Assembly (NCBI GenBank): GCA_040954595.2 | Contig: CM082598.2 | Coordinates: 3,596,001-3,660,000 of the forward strand | Length of the DNA: 64,000 nt | Reading direction: 5' to 3' | Source of the DNA: Balanoglossus misakiensis | Taxonomy: Eukaryota > Hemichordata | Shown: one piece after another, positions 37,282 to 50,032 of the stretch | Layout: every line of letters starts with the position of its first letter | How positions within the stretch are numbered: the stretch's first letter is position 1 | Program-made: the position numbers and the translations under genes | The notes under the pieces: model-generated | The model's database searches: none | What the model was told of the DNA's origin: nothing | The model's input: the letters and a program-made list of their open reading frames with translations, nothing else

Positions 37282-39888
37282 TATATACAGTCCAACCATG
37301 TGATAATCATCCTTATCAACACAACAACATCACCAAACAATATAACAAGACATGCAGTAGACACTTAGGACTCCATAATAAAAGGGGACTGTGCCCTATG
37401 TGTGAAAAACACGCAACTCAAAACCAAACTCACATTGCATGACATTCATGTTTTGATGGGACTCAAGAACTTTACATTGCTAGATTTGGGATGTCAAGTT
37501 TGCAGACATCAAAAGCATACGAGTGGTTCATTAATGTTTGTCACTGTCATCTTAACAAGACACTGCCTGCAGGGAGAACATACTTACTAACGTTCGGAAG
37601 GACTGTTTTGTATAACTGCACATGTAGGTCGACTTTAACTAAGAAACCACGAGTCAATTAACTAACGCGACACATTCTGCCGAAAGATGTTTCAAAATGC
37701 ATTTAAAGAGAGCAAAGTACTTTTTGTTATCTGTTGGATATCCACTTTAAAGTGACAGCACTTTTGAAGTCTTTACAGAAAGCAGGTTCGACATCTCCAA
37801 ATTCAATACCATGCACACGCATGCACTTTCGTCATAGAAGAACAAGTGCTAAACACAAGTGTCGTGTACATTTCCTCACCATATTTCCAACCAATACAGT
37901 TCACTAACTGAGATTTCTGATTTTCAGCAAGAAAATCACGTTAAACATCGAAATACTCCAATGCCGTTTGTAAAAGCGCTCAATTGACATTTGTACTGTC
38001 TAAATTTGTTTGGAAACTTTATCTGTTAAGTCATCCATACATTTGTTCATCAATTCGTTTGATAATGCACAGTGCGTACACCTCCATCACCCATTCAATC
38101 TCTTTAATCCCAGGAAAATAAACATAACTGATTCAATTTAGGAGTGCAACTGATCAGATACTCAGGATTTATGAACGGAGAGTTGGAGAGTTGATTAACG
38201 TTAAAAGTACGATGTACGGCCATCGACATGTGCAGAACATCATCCAGAATCCAGCCGTCCAAGCCAGTACACAAGACACACATGCAAGAACGTGATGAAG
38301 TAACACACAAAGACTTGCATGGCAAAGGACATGATGGAACTAACTTCGAAACACAAACGAGAACAGATCCTCTCCGATCAACTGTGAAACATTTCTGTTT
38401 CCGTGGACGATAAACAAGCTGAGTAAATCTCAGAGGAAACAGGAGCCGTCCATTTTTGTAACATTCAAAGCTGTAAAAGAAGTCAACTAGAAGCAGGTTA
38501 CCAGAACTTCATGTTGATTGGATCCCACATGAAAAGATTTATAGTGCCATGGGCACTGTAGCTACAAATCGTGTTGTCCTATTTTCGAAAATAAGCCTCC
38601 TGTGGCACGATTACTGAAATGTGTACATGAGAGAGCTTGTTATTTGAGATCTTAAGTCTCGAAGTTGCCAAATTGTACAAAACTGTCAATGGAAAAATCA
38701 ATAGACCAGATTGTTGTCACGTAGACAGAATTGGGTTTGCATAGTAATGGCATATCATTGAAGAATTCATGACGTCTTTTTGGACAGACAAGAAAAAAGA
38801 CGGAACAAGAAAAATTCTCTTAGCTTGCATTTGAATTGAAGTAACTCAGAAACTAATGCCGTGGTTTGATATTGAATACGACGAAAAACTAGGCGAGCAG
38901 CCTTGTCTACCCCGAGACTCTCAATGGCCACTTGTGCCATTTGGCCTTAGTTTCACGTCATAAAAACTGTGTTAAGCTTGTTTCTCAATAGCTCCTTTCA
39001 GAAGACCATGTGGCATCTTTTGCGCGATTGAATTATCGTGGGAGCACAGAGAGCTGACATTGTTGGAAACCCAGTCTATGCTCAGGTGGCCAAAAGTAAT
39101 CCAAGGGCCAAATCAGCGGTATCCGCGGCAATCATCAAGATGTACACGCCTGATGACAAGGACATCCGGCGCGGTGACACAAACATGTGACTCATGATCC
39201 AGAACGTGCGATCGTTGTTGACATTCACTGATGTTCATGTCTTTTGACAGATGCAAAGTCTGTGTCAGAGGTGTTTGCTATCATGCTGACAGAATAGAAT
39301 TGAATTTTTCCCCCAGCTTCAGTTGTCACCATAAGTCAGAACAAATATCGTCTTGACTGACCAACCCAAAAAGATAGGGTAGAACGACTCATTTTGTGGT
39401 ATTAAAATAAGAGCATGACTTACTATGTTAATTTGTAAAATTCAACACAGCGAACACTCACACAAAATACATGTATTTACAATTAGATTAGTATTGATGC
39501 CGACAGACTACCATTTGAGAAATTGTGCAGAGAAATCTGATTTTCAAGAAAACTGAAAGTTATTAAATTTAAGATAACATCACCTTGATTATGGTTGCAC
39601 ACATTTAATATGATTATGCATCCAATACTTAATCATTTTGCATAATTCACAGTAAGAGAAGCAAATCATTTAAAAGTAACACAGTTTAACTTTGTAAATT
39701 ATGCCAAAAATAGAAAAATGTGTAACGTGTCTGACACGCACAGACTGACATTTTGTTTGTCTGTTTTAACACCGGCAAATTAATTCAAGTATATGTTGAA
39801 CTCACTGTTCTTTAATGTAATCTTTTTGTAACAATACGTTGTTGAGCAACAGACATTTATATGAAATTTCTCACGAAAAATATGCGTC

Positions 39889-39955
39889 AAAGATGGCCGA
39901 CACTTGGCCCCAGTGACCGTGCGTCCAAGATGGCCGACACTTGACCCCTAGTGAC
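39889..39955 (+). repeat. Two-unit duplication with AAGATGGCCGACACTTG
   Basis: Two copies about 39 bp apart share AAGATGGCCGACACTTG, each followed by CCC and an AGTGACC segment. Confidence 0.8.
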
Positions 39956-41692
39956 CTCGATTCACAGTTATTGCTGTTTTGATTTCAAGCTTAATGTGCA
40001 AGACTGGGCCGTTACTTGAGATGAGGATTATAGTCTGCACGCACCAGATTGAATTAATTTGATATCGCGGAGTGAGATGTCATCAGAGGTCAGAGGTCAA
40101 TCTGAGTCAATGCCATCAGTACTTGCATTCAACTATCAGCATACAAGCACTTTTTGCTCCTGATAAACCCAGGCTTTGATTCACACCACGAGATTGTCTT
40201 CTCCTTTGCAGAAACCATACTCGTTTCCATGTGAAATATTAAATATTTCCTCCGGGGCTCATAAAACTGATGCATGTACCAGCGCAAAGCTGTTTTCAAT
40301 TTCCATGGAAATTGAAATTTTCCAGAAGGCAATTATAGACTTTATCCCGGTTTACTCAACAAACAGGACAATATGGAGTCACTAGTATACATGTAGCATG
40401 CACTGTGCATCAAAGCTGACAAAAGCTTTCTTGATTTTCTGCGTACCGACCGAATGAAAAAAGAGACAGCTCATATAAGTGACGTTGTCTTTTCTAAAGG
40501 GGCATGGTGGTTTTCAAAAAATAGAATAAAATGAAACCTGAATGTATCCTGAATGTATTTTTTAATCTTATGAATTAAAGACTCTGTTTGACTTTGTCAC
40601 AGAAGTTCATCAACGGATCAATAACTATATACCAACAGAAGTTTTCATGCATACACCAAAACGTACCAAATACTTTTAAGGAATATTCTGGTGCATATAC
40701 GCGTCAAACATTTCACTCTGATATTCTGCACTGTAATTTCAAAGCATTTCTTTCCAAGTCACTGAGTTTTGTAAGTGTGTGATTTTGCATGGCATGTTGG
40801 CGACACATAGCTGGCATATTTATAATACTGCCGCAAGTCGTAGCAGCCAAACTTTTATCAGTGCTGTGCGATTGAGAGCTGCACAGTAGCAGTCATAAGT
40901 CAGTCGCGATGTCTACCATCTGTCTACTGAGAATAGAACTCCCACGCTGGGCTGTTTCTGATTCGTATCTTAATTCCTCGAAGTCGACGACCAGCTCTTG
41001 TAGCTACGAAACACTCAGTAACGAGACTGCACTACAGTGTAATTTTATCTACCAGTATATTTCATCATGGAGGCACATGGAATGAAAAACATAACCCACT
41101 GATTTTCTTTCATTCATGATTTCTGAAATTTCAGAAGTTGACGTATGAATTAACACAGCACACAGCAGAATGGATTTTTGGCCTGACATTTTGCAAGTTC
41201 TCAATACTTCTCAACTTAACTTTGCATCCTTGATAAGCCAGATGTTGGCAGATATATCCGATCATACAGAAAGTGAGAAAAGCTTGGACTACTTATGAGA
41301 TATTTCCACCACACAACCCCTTCCTAATGTCATAAAAGGACAAGAAGAATCAGGAAAACCTTGCATTTTCATCGATTCAAATGGCTCAGCAACCGTTGCC
41401 TAGCCATTTGAATCCAAGATCTCCTTGAGACACTAGTGAAACACTAGGAAGTTGTACTTTTGAAAAGTACACAAGAAAATGTCACGGGCTACATCAGCAC
41501 AGCATGGGAGGATCTCACCACAGGCTGTATAATGATGTCGTCTGCAAACTTGTAAAGAAGAAATCAGGTCATGGCATTCACCCCATACTTTTCAGGTTAA
41601 GGCTATTAGGAGATCGCGACCCGAACATGAACTTCGAGGGTATTTGCTTACTGTGGTTACAATTTCCCACTGGGCAACAGACCCCAAGTTCA

Positions 41693-41722
41693 ACTCCCTG
41701 ATGGCAATTGCCATCAGGGAGT
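41693..41722. repeat. Perfect 30-bp palindrome
   Basis: Half-site ACTCCCTGATGGCAA is followed directly by its exact reverse complement. No spacer and no mismatch. Confidence 0.95.
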
Positions 41723-42698
41723 AATTAAAATGGCGGCTGTCTTTTTTTTTCCTAAGTGATTTTGTTGCATGTAATTGTAAACTAGCCATGGTTAGTTAGA
41801 CAAATACTCACGTCGAGTCAAAAGTTGGCCAGTCACGATGGAACTTCAAATGTACCAGTATTCTAAGTAGAAACTCTTTTTGAAATATCACAATTCCTTT
41901 CTAGTTTGCTCATTCATTGCACAATTAATTATCTGCAAACTCTCGGTCGGTAGAGGTGCAAAAATTCTGAAATGCTGATTAGAATATACTGTGGTGTGGT
42001 GTGCAATGTTGAATGTCACAAAAAATTAACAACAGATAAAAAAATTACTATTTCACAGAAAAATTGCAAAATGGGATGATTTTTACTGTTCCACATTTTC
42101 ACTTTTTACCCCAAAAAATATTCTTCCAGTTTACAAGACACCGCAGGAATTCAAATCTCAAACAAGACTACGAACATCGACCGTCGAAAATCAACTAATC
42201 ATTCAACTCTTCAAGCCACTGTAGTACATCATCAATCAGTGTAATTCGTAACTGGTGAATGTCGGACAAATTCGTAACGGAAAACACACCTCATCACTCG
42301 TAACAAACCACTGTATAATTCAGACCACACAGCACCCACACATCCAGGAGTTTAAACCAAACAGATTTTTTTCGCTTTTCTATATAAATCAGTCACGTAC
42401 TCATCCCCTGTGATTTGCTCATTTAAATACCTTTTATTAATTGATTAGACAACGCATCTCGGGTGCCTGGATATCTAAGACATGTCATTACTTCTCATGA
42501 CCCGTCACTGATTCCATGAATAAATGCATATGCAACAAAAAACACCACTGCTTTGAGTTCAACATCTAGAATCGAGTTAAAAATTTCAACATTCACACGA
42601 GAAAATTCAGACATCAATGCTTGCTGTATGCTACATTCAGTGCATTCATATTTCCAGACACAGAACACAAGACAAATGTTACAAGCGACCGACTTCTT

Positions 42699-42774
42699 AA
42701 CCCTTTCACCCCCATTTCCCGGTATAGAGGTCCAACACACTGCCATTTAAGAACAATGGATTTGGACCAAACCG
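42699..42774 (-). repeat. Short inverted-repeat element, reverse copy
   Basis: AACCCTTTCACCCCCATTTC, GGTATAGAGGTCCAAC and ACAATGGATTTGGACCAAAC. The far terminus is missing. Confidence 0.65.
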
Positions 42775-45108
42775 TAAAAATGTTGTAAGTTATGGCTAAT
42801 GTTCTAGGGGAAATACAGTGGGCCTTTAAGGGAGAACCATTTGATTTCTGGTATGGAGGATTTTTTAAAGAAAAAAATGATGGCTGATGGTGAGGAAGAA
42901 AATAATTTTTTTTCTGCAATGCCTCGAGGAAAAAGGTGGATAGCTGACAGAAAAATAACAGTGGTTGAAAAAAAATATCCTGACATACCCAAATCCTTTA
43001 TCTCCCCCCCCCCCAGAAATCAAATGGTTCTTCCCTTACATGTATGTATAATGCAGATAAGATCCGCACCTGTCACTGACAGAAACCTGAAACCTGTTCA
43101 GAAGAGACTTAATTTCCCTCAGAGCCTGCAACTGCTGCAGAAAATATTTTAACCTTTGTCAAGAGACTCAAATAAGATATATTCACAAGCATATTGAAAT
43201 GCCAAAATCTTCAGGGTACCCATCATCAGCTTGCACAGGTCGTTAACTGCAGTCTCCAGAGCAAAGACCTTGGCAGGCGAAGATGCTGGGTACCCTACTT
43301 TCAAATAGACTGTTCCATTCCATCTTCAAAAAAGTTACAGTAATCCTGAGAAATTAAAGCACACTGATGTGCAGAATATTAAAATTAAATTTCATGCTCT
43401 GCTTATAAATTACTTTGGCGTTCTTTTTGATGAACAAAACAAAATCAAACACAACATGATATAATGTCACAGACCTACCCCATAAAAGGTTGGTTTGAGC
43501 TTAACGGCTGACCAAGATATATCTCAGATATACACGAAAAGTTGCATCTCATTTACGAACTCAACTGAAAACATAAATATTTTATGTCTTATCTTAGCTT
43601 CCCAGATGTAGGTATTAAAGTTCCCCCCATGCATAATTAAAAACAAGGATTTCTTACGGTAGAATTTGCAGGAAACTACATAATGCATTAATGGCATTGC
43701 ATCTCTACTTGTATTTATCCATTTAGCCTTTTTCAATTTGTTTCTTGAACAACTGAACCGACATTTTTTGCGAGAAGGTGAAAAGATTGTCTTTTTCTTG
43801 GACTGTCTTAACTATTCCTGTGAAGTGCCATCTATGGCCACACCGGCCCTTATCAAGTTACAGGATTTATATACGTGTACTTTCAAAATTCCAGGATTTT
43901 CACAGGAGTTTGGTCCAATAATTTTTGTTAATCCTACCTATGACGACCAACCTTTACAAAAAATTCTACAAAGTTCTACGGATTTTGTCATGTCTATACA
44001 ATTTAATAGAAATAGGGTTCAAAATTACATAGCAATCTATAGACACCCTTAGAAAAATTCTATAACTTATAAACTTTGATACAAATTCTATAGGCTATAG
44101 AATTCTATAGGTATCTACCGAATGTTTTGGTAAGATATGGAACCATAGCAAGATGTGTTGGACAATGCATCATGTCTTTTTATTGGATTATACCTGTCCC
44201 GGGTGTGATATTTTGGCTTTTAACTTCTTAAGCTTTTCCTGGAAATCTCTGACAGGTTTTTAAAGGTTGCTGATTTGAAAGTAGGGCAGGAACGGAAGAC
44301 TGCATTGAATCAAGGTTTTTGTAATTTACCCGTTGTCCAATCTACGAGATCTTCGCTCGTATACGATCATGAATGCAGTTCATTCAATCTTTTCACTGTG
44401 GTACTGAACTCGTTTACATGTATACAGTTAGCCCTACTTCCAGAGATTTGACTTGCATTAGCCATAAAACCCTTTCAGAGAAATGAAGAAACTCACGGCG
44501 TAGATAAAAGGATTGCCAGGCCCGGTCGCACACCGTTGATACACGCACACGTTATGCGTCTATCTCTTTCGCCGTAGAAATTTACCATTTGACAGAAAAA
44601 GGAAGTGTCGGCCATTATAATGCCAAGGGTCTTTTATATTTGATTGTATATACGCGTAGCACCAATTTAAATGTTCTTTTATGACCAACAAGAAATGTTG
44701 CAAGGCATTTTGGCGATTCATAATGAGCTGTCAATCAAGATCACACGAATACTGTCGCTTCACTGAGTGTCTGCAATTTCCTCGACGCACAATTCCCGAG
44801 TGTGTTCCGACGCTTGTTCGCGTCATAAAGGCGTTTTTCTTCCACCTTCCTGGACACACTAATTACCCATTAATTGAAAACATATCTGATTGATCCAATC
44901 CGATTTGCACTAAGCAAATCAAGAGGAAATATCTCCTTAGAGACAGAACCAAAAGCTGGACGCGGAAACACGCAGCTGCGACGACGCAGATCGCGCAGAT
45001 TTCACAAAACCTCGAGAGTCATCAACTCAACCAAGTAAGAAACTGCAAAACACACCACGTTCTTAGCACTTGAAAGGGAAGCGGTCGTCGCGCCGCGTTT
45101 GTTTGCTG

Positions 45109-45263
45109 ATAAACATTAGAATTCACCCACAAATCCTTGAAATTAACTAATTTTTAGAATGCACAAAGCAGCCAATTGTAGCGTAGACAGGGCATGACAG
45201 CAACTGAAGATCCTAGTAGGTTGTGGCGACTGCAGTGAGGTTAGTGCTGGTATGGGAGGACAC
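45109..45263 (+). repeat. Dispersed 155-bp repeat, copy 2 (SINE-like)
   Basis: Partner of 4886-5040. Contains GGTTAGTGCTGGTATGGGAG, which differs from the 5S rRNA box C region at only about three of twenty positions. Confidence 0.6.
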
Positions 45264-48200
45264 ATTTAATCACATAATGAATAAATCTGTAGAAAATTAC
45301 ATGTACATGCATTTGTATACCTATATTAAACCTTGCCAAATAAAATCCAGAATAACATTTTCTCCCTAGCCAAACTAAAATTCCAATAAGACCCTACGAT
45401 AACACTGACTTGCTGGTACATGGTTTCCAATGAAGTATTAGTGACAATAGATAGCATGTATAAAGTATCATCTGTAATTCATTGCACAAAATAACCCACT
45501 CTCAATAAATTGAAGTTATAGAGAGACAACTACTTCAGGTATTAGGATGTCTAAGGACTTAATTCAGTGTCTCAATTTCGCTAATAAGCTCAGTGGTCTC
45601 TGCAAACATCAAACATCCTATCGTGCAGGATTTTCATCGAATAGAGTAAAGATTTCTTCCTATCAACGGAGACTATTGTATCAGAGTAACAAGAGCTGTG
45701 AGATTTCACGTTTTCAATTTTCATCTATGATTATATCAACCATGTTATCACCATATGCAAGACATCTTTCCTTGCTAGATACAAAGAGATGATCCAAAAT
45801 TAGAAATCTCCATATTTCCTAAGGCCAGGTGATTTCCACTGAAAATCTTCTCTCGTTTTACATCTAAGTGCGTCTAAATCGTGCTGCATGTGTCTTTTGC
45901 TGATAATGTTACCCCTCAGGCTACGGTTTCTTAGCAACCATTCTGATAACACGAAACTGGAAAGAACTGGGTTAAGTCGATATATGATGCATGTACTGAT
46001 CCTGATATTATCAGTTTAGACATTTCTGGTGTGGTTCACAGTGAAGAGTTTGTGTCGGCCCGACACAGGTGTATAGGCTAAAAGCTGGCTCAAAATACAT
46101 ATTCATGGTTCATAAATGATTATAAATGTCGCCGTGCCTTACATCTGATTTTAATCAGACTGCAAGGGAGGCTAGGCTACCACGCTATTGATAAAACATG
46201 TAATAACTCTCATGAATTTCCATGAAATTACTCAAACAGGAACTACTTTCGCGAGACTCACAATGGTTTAAAGAGCCATTACTCAACAAAACAATACTCA
46301 CCGCGCTATTTTTGTTTAATTACCAGACACACTTTCCGGTAACAATCTTTACACTTGTTTGATTTTTCACAGCAATTGATCGTGCATCCTGTTTGTTGTG
46401 GACGCCTGTCGCGATTCCCTTTACGACAACCGCACGCCAATTTTAACGCTTTCAAAAAAAATTCAATAATACAAAGCATCCACCACATTGAGCGACAAGC
46501 TACTTCACTTTACACCAAATTTCTGTTTTTTTTTTCTTTTGCGAAATTTTTCCAAAGAATTGAATTATGAAAAATCATTATCATCCAATAGAACGCTTTC
46601 AATCGCATACCACTTATGTAGCCTTGAATAGGCAACGACCGATCAATTTGTTCTCAAAACGATATCTCCAAAAGCGTGAATGTTTTGTACTGTATCACGA
46701 CATGTGTGGTTTAACGACATTTCTTTTACATAACGATTACATATAGTTCTACCACTGCTTTGCGTGACACACCAACATAATTCAGATATTGCGCGAATTT
46801 TCCCAGTTTGCCTACAGCATCTTGCTTTTCATTTATAAATTTCAACATTTGGACAACTGGAGTGCTATATGCCAAATATAAAAATAAACGTACAAGTGGT
46901 CTGTTTATATTATGTCACATACGAAAACGGCCCGAAGATAGTAACGATTTTAGCTTCAACCTACTTGTCAATTTACTCAACATGTAGACATCTATATTGT
47001 TGATGGTTTATTGACTGTTGAGTACATAATATCAAATGTTGACAACATCGACGAACAAGTACCAGTGCTATCTGCTGAAGAGCAGACATTTACTGTTGAA
47101 ATCAAAGTTATACTTCAAGTGAATGTGTTGAGCTCAAAATTTGCAAAACATTTGGATGGGAAGTTATGTCTGTACACACGAAATTATGCTCACGATCGTT
47201 GGCCTTTAACTTGCAAGACAGCCAGGCAAGCATATCACATGCTGAAGCCAGTTGTGAAAGACATCTCCACAAATTCTCACACACAGCGCATAGAAGACCT
47301 TCAAGCCGAGAACCCAATACAACAACAATATACACACAATCCACTATACAAGCACTTGTCCTAATTAAACTGCAGGATACATGAACACCTGCTGGACCAG
47401 CATGGATGAACGCAAAGATCCCGTCAATTCACAGAAGCCACACAAACAAAACAAAATGGCTCACTTATCTTCCAAAATGCAAAAAAACTTCTTGCAAATC
47501 ATATTTCATCTGCCGATATTATAATGTGACATGAAAAGTACCGTATGTGCCCTACCATTCACATATTCTAATATATCATCAAATTGACAGCTCAAAACAG
47601 GTGGTTCAATTCAACGTGAACAACAAACAGCAAAGTGATACTCAACAGCAACGCATATATATCTGAGAGTTGTCATAGAAACAATACTACAACCTTTCGT
47701 ATACATTCTACATACTTCCTATCAAATGTAAAAAGTGAACTTTTTATATTCCATATTCGTACTGAGAAGTACGTAATCCATGATGACATTAGACGAACTG
47801 AAAATCAGTTCCTTTGCTGCATACTACCTTTAAATTAATTATTTCATTTTTGCTCAACATTAATAAGCACAGTTTCAACACCAGTAATTTACATACTTTT
47901 TAATTAAAAAAAAATATTTTCTGTATTAATCTTGGATAGACATATTGACAATAAAATTTTAGTATCACAATACTTGGGGATCATAAAAAATATTACATGA
48001 CATTCCTGTACGAAACATCCAGCCTGAGTCGTATCAAAAATACATTATGAAGAAATTTCTCCCAGATTATAAAATGCATGATCAAAACACACATAAATCA
48101 TAAAATTTTAGCTGTACACTCTTGAGAGACATTAAGAGCATCAGGTCAAAGGTCGCTGACCCTGACTCGCAGATACAATCTAATTTGCATTTCATACATT

Positions 48201-49107
48201 CTTTTATTATTTAGAAGAACCAGTTGATAAGTCAAGCTATTAGCCTTTTAGAAAATGCTTACATGGGCGAATAAATTGAGTGGATAATTTCACCGTGGAG
48301 CAGCTGTTCGCCAGCTGGGAAATTTATGTTTCATTTTACCATAATCATAATTCCTATGTAGTTATAGGTTTGGTTTCATACTTTAAAATCAATTTTCATA
48401 ATGGCAGTTTTATTATAGTTGACCTTCCAGCTGTTATTATTACAGTGGATATTTCAGACTGCCATCAACCAATTCTCAGGGTTACACCGGTTTTTGCTTT
48501 CTGAGGTTTAATTTCAGTAAATAATTATTTTTTTCTTCAAAATTTACATACAACACTCAGAATTCTATAAAACAAACGCCCTCTGTAGTCAGGTAGATCA
48601 CGACCTCATAGATGACCTCCAGACTGAAAGAATTGTAAATTGTCATTATTTGGGAAATTTTATGATACCCAATAATATCTTGAATAAACAAGAGACAACC
48701 ATTTTGGAATTACTGACAAGAAAGGAACTAAATATGTCTCCCCTGTTCAAAAATGCTAAAATAGTGTGTCTGCCAAATCTGAAAATATCTACCTGTCTCA
48801 ACACACTTTTGAAAATATTCTAAAAATATTCTACAATGTAATCTTTATGGTCTAAGTCAGCTTAATAAGTGATTTGTTTTTGCTCGTATATCTGAAGCGA
48901 AATTGCACCAAACCTCGAGTTTGACATCTTGGAAAACTCCTTCCTGATCCCTGGGTCAACAAAAAGGACATAAAAATACTCTGTCCTATTTCGATGACAA
49001 TAGGATAACTCAAATGGCATAGAACACACACAATAGATGCACATGGATGACCGCCCATGGGACAACATATACCGCACGTCCATTATAACAAGCTCTCTCA
49101 AGTCAGT

Positions 49108-49197
49108 GACCTGTCACCTCCAAACAATGGTTCGACCCCATTGTTTTCAGTGGCGCGACTGTCTCATTCCAGGCCAATTTTAATAGGGGTGAAAATG
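49108..49197 (+). repeat. Possible diverged short inverted-repeat element
   Basis: Starts CTGTCACCTCCAAACAATGG and ends GGGGTGAAAATG. Only the ends and the CCCATTGTTTTCAGTGG part resemble the family. Confidence 0.3.
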
Positions 49198-49338
49198 TTA
49201 TACAACCCCCACAATCTAATGCAAAATGTTTTACCATGTTACCTATTTGATTAGTTGGTTGATGAGAAAATAAACTTCATTTTAATTACCAGATGCATTT
49301 CTTCGCTCAACATTAAATGATCATATGCAAATTGATGT

Positions 49339-49604
49339 CAATGATGTACATTGTAGCAGTTACACTACAGTGTAATACAAAGTAACAACCACATTGTTTG
49401 CAATGATGTACATTGTAGCAGTTACACTACAGTGTAATACAAAGTAACAACCACATTGTTTGCAATGATGTACATTGTAGCAGTTACACTACAGTGTAAT
49501 ACAAAGTAACAACATTGTTTGCAATGATGTACATTGTAGCAGTTACACTACAGTGTAATACAAAGTAACAACCACATTATTTGCAATGTTGTACATTGTA
49601 GCAG
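49339..49604 (-). repeat. 62-bp repeat family, array B
   Basis: About 4.3 units in reverse orientation: ATGATGTACATTGTAGCAGT, TACACTACAGTGTAATACAA and AGTAACAACCACATTG. Units are nearly identical. Confidence 0.93.
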
Positions 49605-49723
49605 ACTGGATGAACCCAACCCTCTGACTGAATATATTAAAATTAAAACAATAAAATTGATGTGTTAAATTTACTGAATGCCACAGGCTTGAATAGCTCA
49701 AAGGGTAGTCAAGGTCGTTCAAC

Positions 49724-50032
49724 TTATTTACACCCTATCACCTCATTTGCAGCATAGGTGACATACAGCTGGCTGACTTCAGATATTAGGCTTAGTTGCG
49801 ACACACAACACGCCTCCCCTGGGGACGTATACGCACTGTCGTCTACACCACTGTAAATAGTAAATTGTCTGTCGGCAAATCTGGGCTTCTGTGGTTGCCA
49901 GGGGGCGTACAGTTCTGTACTCAGCCAGCCTGTTTGGTTGTCACACCAGGGCACAATTAGTTTCAAATCACGAGACGGCCTCTGGGGCTCGTAAAAGTTT
50001 ACATCCCCCTCCAGTCTCACTTTTGGGTCCAT
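49724..50032 (-). CDS. Uncharacterised ORF inside the presumed KCNQ1 intron
   Basis: An ATG-started frame of 102 residues with clearly higher GC and a more protein-like composition than its AT-rich surroundings. It begins MDPKVRLEGDVNFYEPQRPS and contains PWCDNQTGWLSTELYAPW and RFADRQFTIYSG, with no membrane segment. It could be a single exon of a nested gene, an alternative first exon of KCNQ1, or a remnant of a mobile element. An in-phase donor that would join it to the S1 exon is weak (gtatac after GTGC). No family recognised. Confidence 0.35.
   Translation of the reverse strand: MDPKVRLEGDVNFYEPQRPSRDLKLIVPWCDNQTGWLSTELYAPWQPQKPRFADRQFTIYSGVDDSAYTSPGEACCVSQLSLISEVSQLYVTYAANEVIGCK

Noticed and set aside
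43738-44052. 104-codon plus-strand ORF
   Set aside because: AT-rich, no recognisable motif, no supporting splice sites; length is not exceptional for this composition.
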